Made by a program: the position numbers and the translations under genes. Of a stretch of 64,000 nucleotides of DNA, positions 52,929 through 60,823 are shown in pieces. Origin of the DNA: an uncultured Spirochaetaceae bacterium (GTDB taxonomy: Bacteria > Spirochaetota > Spirochaetia > Treponematales > Treponemataceae); NCBI GenBank assembly GCA_902799665.1, contig CADCBK010000019.1, forward strand, positions 1 to 64,000, read 5' to 3'. Each line of letters starts with the position of its first letter. Position 1 is the stretch's first letter. The notes below the pieces were generated by a model. That model was not told the DNA's origin, searched no databases, and saw only the letters and a list, made by a program, of their open reading frames with translations.

Positions 52929-53828
52929 CTATTCAAACAAAATCAAGAAGGGGCCGTCGTTGTCGCCCTTGTCGGCGTAAAACTCAAGCCTAATTTTTGA
53001 AGCGTTTTTGTTCAAAACAAATTCCACGGGCACATCGATGGCGCCGGCCGGAATGTCTCCTATTTGGACTGACTGCGACACGGGCTTATACGCGTATCCG
53101 CCTTTAACTTCCTCCGTAACACTCGATTGAAGAGTGTTTACGCCATAGACATTGTTTCCTTTTAGCGCAAACTTAATGACGTCGCCTTTTTGCAGCTGGG
53201 CGCTCAAAATGTCGCTGAGGGGAATGTGGCAATAGTAGGAATCCCCGTCGTTGGCCGCGGCAAAGCGAGTCTTTGTCAAGTCAACGGTGACGACCTTTCC
53301 AAGCGGCTCGTTGGTGGCGGTGACTTTCTTGATGTAAATCTTGATTCCAGGAAGCCAGTTCCAATCCTTGTCGGCGACGGCGACGCCTATGCGCTCGCAA
53401 ATCGTTTTGTCGGCGGGGCGAATGTCGCACTTTCCGTCAACATATCCGTAGTCGTAGAATTTGTTTGTCGCGCCGTAAACAAATGTTTGATAGGCTGAGA
53501 TTTTTTTAGAAATGTCGCCGATGCAAACTGTGCTGCTTTTGGGAGCGTTGTGGTTTTCATTTTCTTCGCCGTAGTAGGTGTTGATGTAAAGATTTGCGAT
53601 TTTGGCGCCATCGGGGCTGGAGCATTCATAGGTGACATACTTGTAGCCTGCAAAGTCAACGGGCTTGTCCAATTCCAACGAGGCAAGGCCTTCGCCGTCA
53701 GTTGTTAAAAGAGTTCCGTTGGCGTCGGGCGAAACGTAAATGTCTTTTGTTTTGGGAGCGGCGTAAAGGCTGGCCGCGGCAAAGGCCAAGCAAAGCGCGC
53801 CCAAGAATATTTTATTGTTCTTTTTCAT
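52929..53828 (-). CDS. Secreted protein of unknown function, paralogue B
   Basis: I do not recognise this 299-residue protein. It has a signal peptide with a likely cleavage after SLYA, followed by a beta-rich mature domain (YVSPDANGTLLTTDGEG, YKYVTYECSSPDGAKI, YIKKVTATNEPLGKVVTVDLTK). It is clearly homologous to the protein encoded immediately upstream (53853). The segment order suggests a jelly-roll, carbohydrate-binding-like fold, but no catalytic residues are evident. It is 24 bases downstream of its paralogue, with a ribosome site aaggagaa. Confidence 0.6.
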   Translation of the reverse strand: MKKNNKIFLGALCLAFAAASLYAAPKTKDIYVSPDANGTLLTTDGEGLASLELDKPVDFAGYKYVTYECSSPDGAKIANLYINTYYGEENENHNAPKSSTVCIGDISKKISAYQTFVYGATNKFYDYGYVDGKCDIRPADKTICERIGVAVADKDWNWLPGIKIYIKKVTATNEPLGKVVTVDLTKTRFAAANDGDSYYCHIPLSDILSAQLQKGDVIKFALKGNNVYGVNTLQSSVTEEVKGGYAYKPVSQSVQIGDIPAGAIDVPVEFVLNKNASKIRLEFYADKGDNDGPFLILFE

Positions 53829-53852
53829 AATTTTCTCCTTAAGCTTTTTCTC

Positions 53853-54779
53853 TTACTTTGAATAAATCAAGTAGGGGCCTTTGAACTCGCTTTCGTCTTC
53901 AAAGGTGATGATTTCGAGCGTCATCTTTGAACCGTTTTTTAGAATCGGCAAGTCAATAGTGTCGTTGATTTTTTGTCCTTTCGCGAATCCGCGTCCGTTC
54001 CAGTCAAGTGAGACTTGCTGCCATTCGCCTGAATCGTCAAAAACGTTCGCGCGGAAATTGCCCAAGTCATAGGCGTTTGTTCCTTTTAGTTTTAGCTGAA
54101 CGATGTCGCCGGCTTTGGGAGTCGTTCCCAATGTTTGTTGAAGGTCCGCCCAATAAGCGTAGTGCTTGCTGCCGTCGTCCCATGTGACTTGATTGTTGAT
54201 TGCAAAGAAGCGCGCTTTGGTAAAGTCAATAACATGCAATTGGCCGATGGCGTTGTTTGTGGCAGTCACTTTCTTTACGAAAATTTTTATGTTCGGAATG
54301 TTCTTCCAGTTTGCGTCATAAACGCCTATGCTAAAATGGTCGGCGGCAGCCTTTTCCGGGTTTCTGTAAATTTTCTTTCCGTTTTCCCAATGCTCGTAAC
54401 ACATGTTGGGGCCATAAACTATGCCTTGGTAAAGCGCGGGCTTTTTTTGGATATCGTAAATTCTAATTTTTGCCGACTCATCCCAATCGTAGTCTTCGCT
54501 GTCTTCCGGAACAAAGCCAAAGTTTAATTCAATGTGTGAGAGCTTTTTTCCGTCCGGGCTTGAACATTCAACTTGCAAGAATTTGTAGCCTGAAAGATCC
54601 ACTTCCTCTCCAAGGTCCACTCGGCCCCAGCCGTTCGCGTCGGTTGTCACAAGCGTTCCGCTTTTTTCTTTGGCAACCCAAATGTCCTTTGGCGCCTTGG
54701 CTTTTGGGGCGGCGTAAAGGCTGGCCGCCAAGAGCGACAAGCAAGCCGCGCAAAAAAGAGCGCGTCCGATTTTTTTCAT
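53853..54779 (-). CDS. Secreted protein of unknown function, paralogue A
   Basis: This 308-residue protein has the same plan as its neighbour at 52929: a signal peptide ending SLYAA, then WVAKEKSGTLVTTDANGWG, YKFLQVECSSPDGKKLSHIE and FVKKVTATNNAIG. It is probably periplasmic or extracellular and beta-rich. The tandem duplication and shared motifs show recent divergence. The start is ATG 54779 with tggagg upstream. The preceding 130 bases are very AT-rich and shared with a divergent Xre regulator, which may control the pair (inference). Confidence 0.6.
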   Translation of the reverse strand: MKKIGRALFCAACLSLLAASLYAAPKAKAPKDIWVAKEKSGTLVTTDANGWGRVDLGEEVDLSGYKFLQVECSSPDGKKLSHIELNFGFVPEDSEDYDWDESAKIRIYDIQKKPALYQGIVYGPNMCYEHWENGKKIYRNPEKAAADHFSIGVYDANWKNIPNIKIFVKKVTATNNAIGQLHVIDFTKARFFAINNQVTWDDGSKHYAYWADLQQTLGTTPKAGDIVQLKLKGTNAYDLGNFRANVFDDSGEWQQVSLDWNGRGFAKGQKINDTIDLPILKNGSKMTLEIITFEDESEFKGPYLIYSK

Positions 54780-54864
54780 AAATTCCTCCATAGTTAATTA
54801 TATATGAAGAATGATATAAGCCTATATCTAAAAAGTCAATAAAAATATTTTTATATATGAAACA

Positions 54865-54894
54865 TAATACATTGTTATATAATACATTGTTATA
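54865..54894. promoter_or_regulatory. Two tandem 15-bp repeats, likely Xre operator
   Basis: TAATACATTGTTATA occurs twice head to tail with no gap (54865-54879 and 54880-54894), in the AT-rich intergenic region between the secreted protein genes and the Xre gene. Confidence 0.6.
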
Positions 54895-54926
54895 TCAAAT
54901 TTAGATAATATAGTTATGCAAGAATT

Positions 54927-55238
54927 ATGACTTTGGAAAAGACTGTAATAGACAACATCAAGAGAATCCGCAAAGAAAAGGGCATCACGCAGGAACAGCT
55001 GGCTGAAGCGTGCAACACGGCTACCAGTTACATAGGGCTTATGGAAATTTACAGAAATGTTCCAAAACTTTCCACAATTGAGAGAATCGCCGCGGCGCTT
55101 GGCGTTGAACCTCAGGTCCTTTTTCAAAAACGGGAAAAGGATTCGCCGACAGAACGAAAGATAAAGGCTATAAAGAACACCGTCATGCAGTCGGTCGAAA
55201 AGGAATTGATGCGAGCCTTGCGCGAGGAGCTTTATTAA
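54927..55238 (+). CDS. Xre-family transcriptional regulator
   Basis: This 103-residue protein has an N-terminal helix-turn-helix of the Xre type (residues 8-62: IKRIRKEKGITQEQLAEACN, then SYIGLMEIYRNVPKLSTIERIAAAL) and a short helical C-terminal tail. It lies divergently from the secreted protein pair, with tandem direct repeats between them. It is probably an autoregulator, possibly phage- or stress-derived. Confidence 0.8.
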   Translation: MTLEKTVIDNIKRIRKEKGITQEQLAEACNTATSYIGLMEIYRNVPKLSTIERIAAALGVEPQVLFQKREKDSPTERKIKAIKNTVMQSVEKELMRALREELY

Positions 55239-55345
55239 GCGCTCCGTTCGTTTATAGTTAAAATAATATAATTTTATATCAAAATTTATTTTTTTTCTCT
55301 TGCGCGTTTTGCTCTTGCCGAGTTATAATTAAGGCGGAGAAAATC

Positions 55346-57193
55346 GTGGATCAAAAAATTAAATTTCCAATTGCGTTAAAGCATATTTTACTGTTTTCAT
55401 TTCTTATCATTCTTGTCTTGGGTTTGACGACCTTTCTTGTTTCCACGCTTGTTCGCGGCGACGACAGGCGCAAGGCCGAAGAAAACAACCACACGATTAA
55501 CGCCAGGACCGCGCAAACCGTTCAGCAGGCTTTTTCAAACGCTCAAAAGAATTCCTACATACTGTTTGACTCGATTTCAAAGTTGCAGGACGCCAATAAA
55601 AAGGACGCAAAGCAAGTCCAGGCCTTGCGCGATTCTTTGGAAAACGATTATTTTAGGGTCAACGACGACATAATTTTTGTTTCCAGCCCCGACACAAATT
55701 TAAAGGTGAACCCATCGTTCAAAGAAAAAGTCGGAGGAGCGGCCGGAGAAAAAAAACTTTCCGATTTTTTGATCGCAAACAAAAGCGCGGCCAGCGGAAA
55801 AGTCCGCTACTTTAACGCCAGGAAAACGCTTGACATTGATTCGATTATTTTCACTTTTCAATACGGGCCGCTGAACGCCGTCAAGAACGCGGCGGTTGGC
55901 GTTGACACAAAAGCCTTGGCCGCGCTTATGAGTTCCGGCGCCAACAACGCGACGATTTTGGTTGACCAAGATTCCGCCGTTCTTATCAATCCTGACTATG
56001 AAAGCGAGCAAAAAACTTATGTGGCCGCGCAAAGCCTTATCGACAGCATTAAAGGCAAGGAAGGCGTTGACAACACTCAAAGCCTTGCGGAGACGGAAGA
56101 CGGAAGGAAATTCATTTCGGTCCACAAGACAAAGGACAACCTTTACGTCATAACGAGCGTTTCAGAAAATTCCGTTTTTGCCGTAATCAATCGCACCACT
56201 TACAGAATCATTTTGTTTTCGCTCGCTATTTTGTTCATCGCGATTATGGCGATTCGTTTGTTCAGTAAAAACATTACCAATCCAATCGCCGACTTGGTTG
56301 ACGCTTCCGCAAAAATAGAGCGGGGCGAATTTGAATTGGACATCGAGCCTCGCACGCATGACGAAATCGGATTGCTTACTTCCTCATTCATTCAAATGGG
56401 AAAGGGTCTTGCCGAGCGGGAAAAATTGATGGTGTCGTTCAGCAAATTCACCAACAAGACAATCGCGCAAAAGGCCGCCAGCGGAGAGCTTGCGCTTGGA
56501 GGCGAAAACCGCAACGCCACGATTTTCTTTAGCGACATCCGTTCCTTTACAGCGATGAGCGAAACGATGCAACCAAAGGAAGTCGTAGAATTTTTGAATG
56601 CCTACATGACGCGAATGGTCGAGTGCGTCAACAAGACAAACGGCGTCGTTGACAAATATATCGGCGACGCGATTATGGCTGTTTGGGGAGCGCCTGAGTC
56701 CGCCGGAAGTCCCGCCCTTGACGCGCTCAACGCCGTCACCGCCGCTCTTATGATGCGCGTTTCGCTTTTTCACTTTAACCAGTCGCGCAAGGAACGTGGA
56801 TTGGCGCCTGTAAAAATCGGTTGCGGAATTAATTCCGGCCCGGTCGTTGCCGGCCAAATCGGCTCCAACGAAAGAATGGAATACACCGTTATAGGCGACG
56901 CAGTGAACCTTGCAAGCCGCACGGAGGCTTTGAACAAGCCATTTGCCACAGACATTTTGATTACAGAAAACACATACAATCTTATAAAGAACGATGTGAT
57001 TGTAGAAGAAATGCCCGGCGTTCACGTAAAGGGAAAGACGGACGCGATAAAAATGTTCGCGGTCATTAACCTCGCGGGAAAAGAAAGGCCAAGCACAATT
57101 GAAGAAGTGCGAAAAATTATCGGAACTACCGCGCCTGATTTGGCAAAGGTGAACACTGATGACGAAGAAAAGAAATACAAGATCGAAGGCTAG
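55346..57193 (+). CDS. Membrane class IIIb adenylate cyclase with periplasmic sensor and HAMP
   Basis: This 615-residue protein has transmembrane segment 1 at residues 12-34 and a Cache-like periplasmic domain (about 35-285). Segment 2 lies near 288-306, with a HAMP near 308-360 and a cyclase domain near 380-580. Metal-binding Asp lies in IFFSDIRSFTAM and the Lys in VVDKYIGDAIMAVWGAP. YTVIGDAVNLASRTE has Thr at the purine-selecting place, as in class IIIb adenylate cyclases. The start is GTG 55346 with aggcggag upstream. The last 35 bases overlap the FecR-like gene (57159). Confidence 0.85.
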   Translation: MDQKIKFPIALKHILLFSFLIILVLGLTTFLVSTLVRGDDRRKAEENNHTINARTAQTVQQAFSNAQKNSYILFDSISKLQDANKKDAKQVQALRDSLENDYFRVNDDIIFVSSPDTNLKVNPSFKEKVGGAAGEKKLSDFLIANKSAASGKVRYFNARKTLDIDSIIFTFQYGPLNAVKNAAVGVDTKALAALMSSGANNATILVDQDSAVLINPDYESEQKTYVAAQSLIDSIKGKEGVDNTQSLAETEDGRKFISVHKTKDNLYVITSVSENSVFAVINRTTYRIILFSLAILFIAIMAIRLFSKNITNPIADLVDASAKIERGEFELDIEPRTHDEIGLLTSSFIQMGKGLAEREKLMVSFSKFTNKTIAQKAASGELALGGENRNATIFFSDIRSFTAMSETMQPKEVVEFLNAYMTRMVECVNKTNGVVDKYIGDAIMAVWGAPESAGSPALDALNAVTAALMMRVSLFHFNQSRKERGLAPVKIGCGINSGPVVAGQIGSNERMEYTVIGDAVNLASRTEALNKPFATDILITENTYNLIKNDVIVEEMPGVHVKGKTDAIKMFAVINLAGKERPSTIEEVRKIIGTTAPDLAKVNTDDEEKKYKIEG

Positions 57194-58922
57194 CATAGCC
57201 GACATTTTGCTTTTTATTTTGTGTTCTCTTGGAGCGGCGACGGCGCTTGGACTTTATTACAAGGACATAAACTCTTGGTCGCTAAAGAACAACGAAACCG
57301 CGGTGGCGAAAATTTATTTTAAGAAGAACGTAGTCCAGCGCAAATTTATTGACAACGACATTTGGGAGCGCGTGAACCAAGAAAGCCCGATTTACAACGG
57401 CGACAAAATAAGGACCGCTTCCGATTCTGAAATCCACGCACAGTTTGAAAAGACGGGAACGAAAATCCAGCTAAAAGAAAATTCATTGATTCAAATTTTC
57501 AGCAACAAAAAAGAAAAGTCGATTGATTTTTTAAGCGGAGAAATTTTACTGGCCAGCTCTCAAAACGACGAAGAGGCGGTTATTACTGCCGTAAAGAAAA
57601 AGATTTCCGCCGCGCCAAATTCAAAAGTTAAGATTACTATTTCAAAAGCGGAGAAAAACGAGAAAAAAGAAAGCCAGCCCAAAGAGGCCGTCGTTGAAGT
57701 CATCGAAGGCGAGGCCGTGGTGACGAACGTTCCAAAGGCGGCGCTTTTTCAAAAGCCGGTTGAGGAAGCGCAAACGATAACGGCGGGCGAAGAATTCATT
57801 GTCACCGAAGAGCCGATTGTCGAAGCCGAGTCGGAACCAGAGCAGTTTGAGTTCGCTCCGCCAGCAGAGGAAGAAACGCCGCAAATCGAGGAAGAGACGC
57901 AAGAGGCGGAAACCGTTCCAGAGACAAAAGTCGAGTCTGCGAAAATCGAAAAAACGGCGAACAAAGAAGAAGATGAAGAGGAAGAAACCCCCGCCGCAAG
58001 CCAAGCGGCCAAGGCTGAGCCAAAGGAGCCTGTTCAAATTGAAAAGAACGCGGTTGCCGTCGTTCAAAGCCCGTCGATGAAATTTGCAAAGAACGTTTTT
58101 AACCAAAAAACAGGCGAATACAATTACGGCTTTGGAGTGATTTTGCGAAAGCTTTTTGGAACAAAGAGAATCATTCCCGCAGGCTCCGTAATCGAATTGA
58201 AAATTCGCGGCGTGCCAAACAAAAACCTTTCGGCTTTTGGGTTGGACGTTAACGGCGTCAATTGGCAAAAGGTCAGCGCCACTACCATTGCCGTTCCAAA
58301 CGCCGGAAAGGGCTTGTTGGCGGGGATTCCCTTTAACGAAAGAATTTGCGTTTACATTCAAAAAGAAATTTCCAGCACAAACCAAGGAAACATTTATTTT
58401 TCTTACGACATAAACAAACTTGACGAAGAAGTTGAAATAAAAGATTTTAAAGTTGAGGCAAAAATTCTTTCGCTTGACGCTGACGAAATCATCAGCCAAA
58501 TTCCAGTGGGAAAAAAATCGCTTGTAACAATAGACAAGATTCAAATCAAGCGCGTTAAGTGGGACCACGGCGACAGCGGCTTTACTTTGTATTTGCCGAC
58601 GCAAAGAATTTTGGGCTACACAAAATCGCTTCCAAAAGGCGCCAAGATAAAAATCAATCTTTCCGCGCAAAGCGGCATTCCGCTTTCATTCGTCGGCTTT
58701 AACACAAGCAATTGCGACACTGAACGGTGGACAAGGGCGCAAGAAGACACTCTTAACGACGGAAGCATTGGACAAGAGTTTAGCCTTGAGAAAATCGTAA
58801 CCTTAAAGGACAGCGTAAGAAATTCAGACGCCGCCGTAATGGAAATTAGTTTTAGCAACAACAAAAAAGAAGAGTTTTGCGAATTGACCAATTTAAGGCT
58901 TGTGTTTGAGCGCGTAGAGTAA
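57159..58922 (+). CDS. Membrane-anchored FecR-domain protein
   Basis: This 587-residue protein has one N-terminal transmembrane segment (residues 12-34) and a FecR-like domain (about 45-200, with IYNGDKIRTASDSEIHAQF and IDFLSGEILLAS). A long Glu/Pro-rich spacer (about 205-300) and an unrecognised beta-rich C-terminal domain (about 305-587) follow. It starts inside the end of the cyclase gene (35-base overlap), so the two proteins are made together and probably work in one envelope-sensing pathway. Sigma-factor regulation, the usual FecR role, is not supported because no ECF sigma gene is adjacent. Confidence 0.7.
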   Translation: MTKKRNTRSKASIADILLFILCSLGAATALGLYYKDINSWSLKNNETAVAKIYFKKNVVQRKFIDNDIWERVNQESPIYNGDKIRTASDSEIHAQFEKTGTKIQLKENSLIQIFSNKKEKSIDFLSGEILLASSQNDEEAVITAVKKKISAAPNSKVKITISKAEKNEKKESQPKEAVVEVIEGEAVVTNVPKAALFQKPVEEAQTITAGEEFIVTEEPIVEAESEPEQFEFAPPAEEETPQIEEETQEAETVPETKVESAKIEKTANKEEDEEEETPAASQAAKAEPKEPVQIEKNAVAVVQSPSMKFAKNVFNQKTGEYNYGFGVILRKLFGTKRIIPAGSVIELKIRGVPNKNLSAFGLDVNGVNWQKVSATTIAVPNAGKGLLAGIPFNERICVYIQKEISSTNQGNIYFSYDINKLDEEVEIKDFKVEAKILSLDADEIISQIPVGKKSLVTIDKIQIKRVKWDHGDSGFTLYLPTQRILGYTKSLPKGAKIKINLSAQSGIPLSFVGFNTSNCDTERWTRAQEDTLNDGSIGQEFSLEKIVTLKDSVRNSDAAVMEISFSNNKKEEFCELTNLRLVFERVE

Positions 58923-59021
58923 GGTTTGTAAGCCCAAGACTGCGGCCGCCTAGACTGTTTGCAAGCCTAAGAAGCGGCCCGCCTTGAAAGTTTCCGCCAA
59001 ATGCGATAATTTGTTGTTACT

Positions 59022-60576
59022 ATGACTATCATTGACGGAAACTCACTTACAATCGAAGACGTAAACGACGTGGCGATCAACGGCCAAAAAGCCGCCCTTC
59101 CCACAGACAAAAAATTTTGGGAGCGCATGGAAAAGTCTCGCAAATTTTTGCTGGATTATATTTCCACCGGCGTTCCGACATACGGAGTCACCACCGACTT
59201 TGGCGACAGCTGTTACAAGCAAATCAGCGTTGACAAGGCGGGTGAATTGCAGCGCACAATCGTTGCCTACCACGGAATCGGTTTGGGTCCGTACTTTGAC
59301 CATGAAACAGGCCGCGCCGTGATTCTTTGTCGCTTGAACGGAAATGTAAAGGGCGGCCACTCGGCTATTCGCCCGGAATTGGCAAAGAAAATGCTGGAGC
59401 TTTTGAACAAAGACGTCATTCCATGCATTCCGCAGCTTGGCTCGGTTGGCGCGAGCGGCGACCTTACGCCTTTGAGCTACCTTGCGGCCGTAATCATGGG
59501 CCAGCGAAAAGTTTACTACAAGGGAAAAATCGTTCCGACGATGAAGGCCTTTAAGGCGGAAAAGATTGAGCCGCTTTTGATTGAAGCCAAAGAAGGCCTT
59601 GCGATTATGAATGGAACGAGCGTTATGACAGCCGTCGCCTCGCTTGCCATAAAAAAAGCGGAGCGGCTTGCGAACATCTCCGACTTTTTGTCAGCCGTCA
59701 CAAGCGAAATCACGCGCGGAAAGGACACGCCCTTTGTCGCAAAAGTCAGCCAGATAAAGAACCACGCGGGCCAGTCCGAAAGCGCGGCTTACATTTACAA
59801 GATCATACAAGTATGAGGAATTCTTAAAAACGCAAATCGAAAAGCTTGAAGGAAGAACATTCGTCAAGCAGGCGAATAAAATTCAAGACCGCTACTCAAT
59901 CCGCTGCTCGCCGCAAATCAACGGCGTTTACCGCGACACGCTTTCCATCGCGCGAAAATGGATTACGGAAGAAATAAATTCCGCCAACGACAATCCGCTT
60001 GTCGACATCGACGCGGGCCGCATTTACAACACCGGAAACTTTTACGGCGGCCACATATGCGCGGCCTGCGACTACATGCGGACGGCGCTTGCAAACATCT
60101 CGGACCTTTCGGACAAGCAGGCCGAAGTCATCATTGACGGAAAGTTCAGCGGACTCCCGGACAACTTGACTCCGCGCATAAAAGACACTGACCCGCGCTC
60201 AGGCTTGCGCCTTGGCTTTAAGGCCGCCCAAATTACGATTAGCGCGATTCGCGGAGAAGTCCAAAGCTACTGCTACCCGATCAGCGTCACAAGCGCTCCG
60301 ACCGAAGCCATAAACCAAGACAAGGTGAGCATGGGAACAATCAGCGCCCGCAAATTCGCCGAGCAAATCAACTTGGTTTACTTGCAGTTCGCCACCCACT
60401 TGTTGGCCGCCATGCAAGCGGTTGACCTTGCGGGCTACGACGACTTTAGCCCCTTCACAAAAGAAGTCCACGACCAAGTTCGCAAAATGAGCAAGTTCGT
60501 AAAAGACGACCGCCCGCTTGACGAGGACGCCACAAAGGTTGCCGAGTGGCTGAAGGTGACGGAGATTTTTGGGTAA
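59022..60576 (+). pseudogene. hutH: Histidine ammonia-lyase-family enzyme, frameshifted
   Basis: The first frame (59022-59816) covers the N-terminal half, with the MIO-forming Ala-Ser-Gly in GSVGASGDLTPLSYLAAV near residue 148. The second frame, from about 59806 to 60576, continues the same protein (KYEEFLKTQIEKLEGRTF and IRCSPQINGVYRDTL, ending LKVTEIFG). The break is at the run ATCATACAAGTATGAGG; restoring the frame needs a change of two bases modulo three, for example a loss of about 8 nt. The substrate loop reads YGVTTDFGDSC, differing from the classic YGINTGFG of HutH, so a tyrosine or other aromatic substrate is possible. It is inactive unless this is an assembly error. Confidence 0.8.
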
Positions 60577-60621
60577 ATTTTTGAAGATGTGGAACAAATT
60601 AAAAAAATAAAATTTACTTTA

Positions 60622-60746
60622 AAAACAAAAAGAGGGCCGTGGCCCTCTTTTTTCATGTTCTCTATTTACATTCTAGGAGAATGTAAAAGCATTTTGCGGA
60701 GTCAAAAGACTCCTTGTTAGCAGGTTGACAAGAAAAATTAATCAGT
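60622..60746 (-). ncRNA. Candidate tracrRNA for the adjacent Cas9
   Basis: This is a transcript of about 125 nt, predicted from a consensus promoter (60781-60753) and a terminator (60648-60622). The 5' part (about 60746-60717) would be the anti-repeat. Next come a nexus-like hairpin, GGAGTC-TTTT-GACTCC (60713-60698) followed by GC, a 9-bp hairpin (TTTACATTC/GAATGTAAA, 60665-60687) and the terminator stem. This order matches tracrRNAs of compact Cas9 systems, and the gene is immediately upstream of and divergent from cas9. If right, the CRISPR repeat should begin with something like GTTAGCAGGTTGACAAG. No array lies in the window. Confidence 0.72.
60631..60653. terminator. Bidirectional terminator between hutH and the tracrRNA gene
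   Basis: AGAGGGCC and GGCCCTCT (60631-60648) form an 8-bp stem followed by six T on the plus strand (60648-60653). On the minus strand TTTTTGTTTTT follows. It closes both hutH (+) and the small RNA (-). Confidence 0.85.
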
Positions 60747-60752
60747 AAGTAA

Positions 60753-60781
60753 ACTATACATTATTTTTTTTATTTTGTCAA
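60753..60781 (-). promoter_or_regulatory. Sigma-70 promoter of the candidate tracrRNA
   Basis: On the minus strand TTGACA (60781-60776), a 17-base spacer and TATAGT (60758-60753). The predicted start is near 60746. This is the best-matching promoter in the cas9 upstream region. Confidence 0.75.
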
Positions 60782-60811
60782 ATTTTTTTGCATTTTATTG
60801 TATTTGCGCGC

Positions 60812-60817
60812 TATACT
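60812..60817 (+). promoter_or_regulatory. -10 box of cas9
   Basis: TATACT ends 6 bases before the cas9 ATG. A weak TTGCAT lies 18 bases upstream and no Shine-Dalgarno is present, so cas9 may be leaderless. Confidence 0.5.
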
Positions 60818-60823
60818 TGTTAC

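Noticed and set aside
60721-60760. A plus-strand promoter using TTGACA at 60725
   Set aside because: The nearest -10-like hexamer is 24 bases away. The TTGACA falls in the predicted anti-repeat, and the minus-strand promoter is much better.
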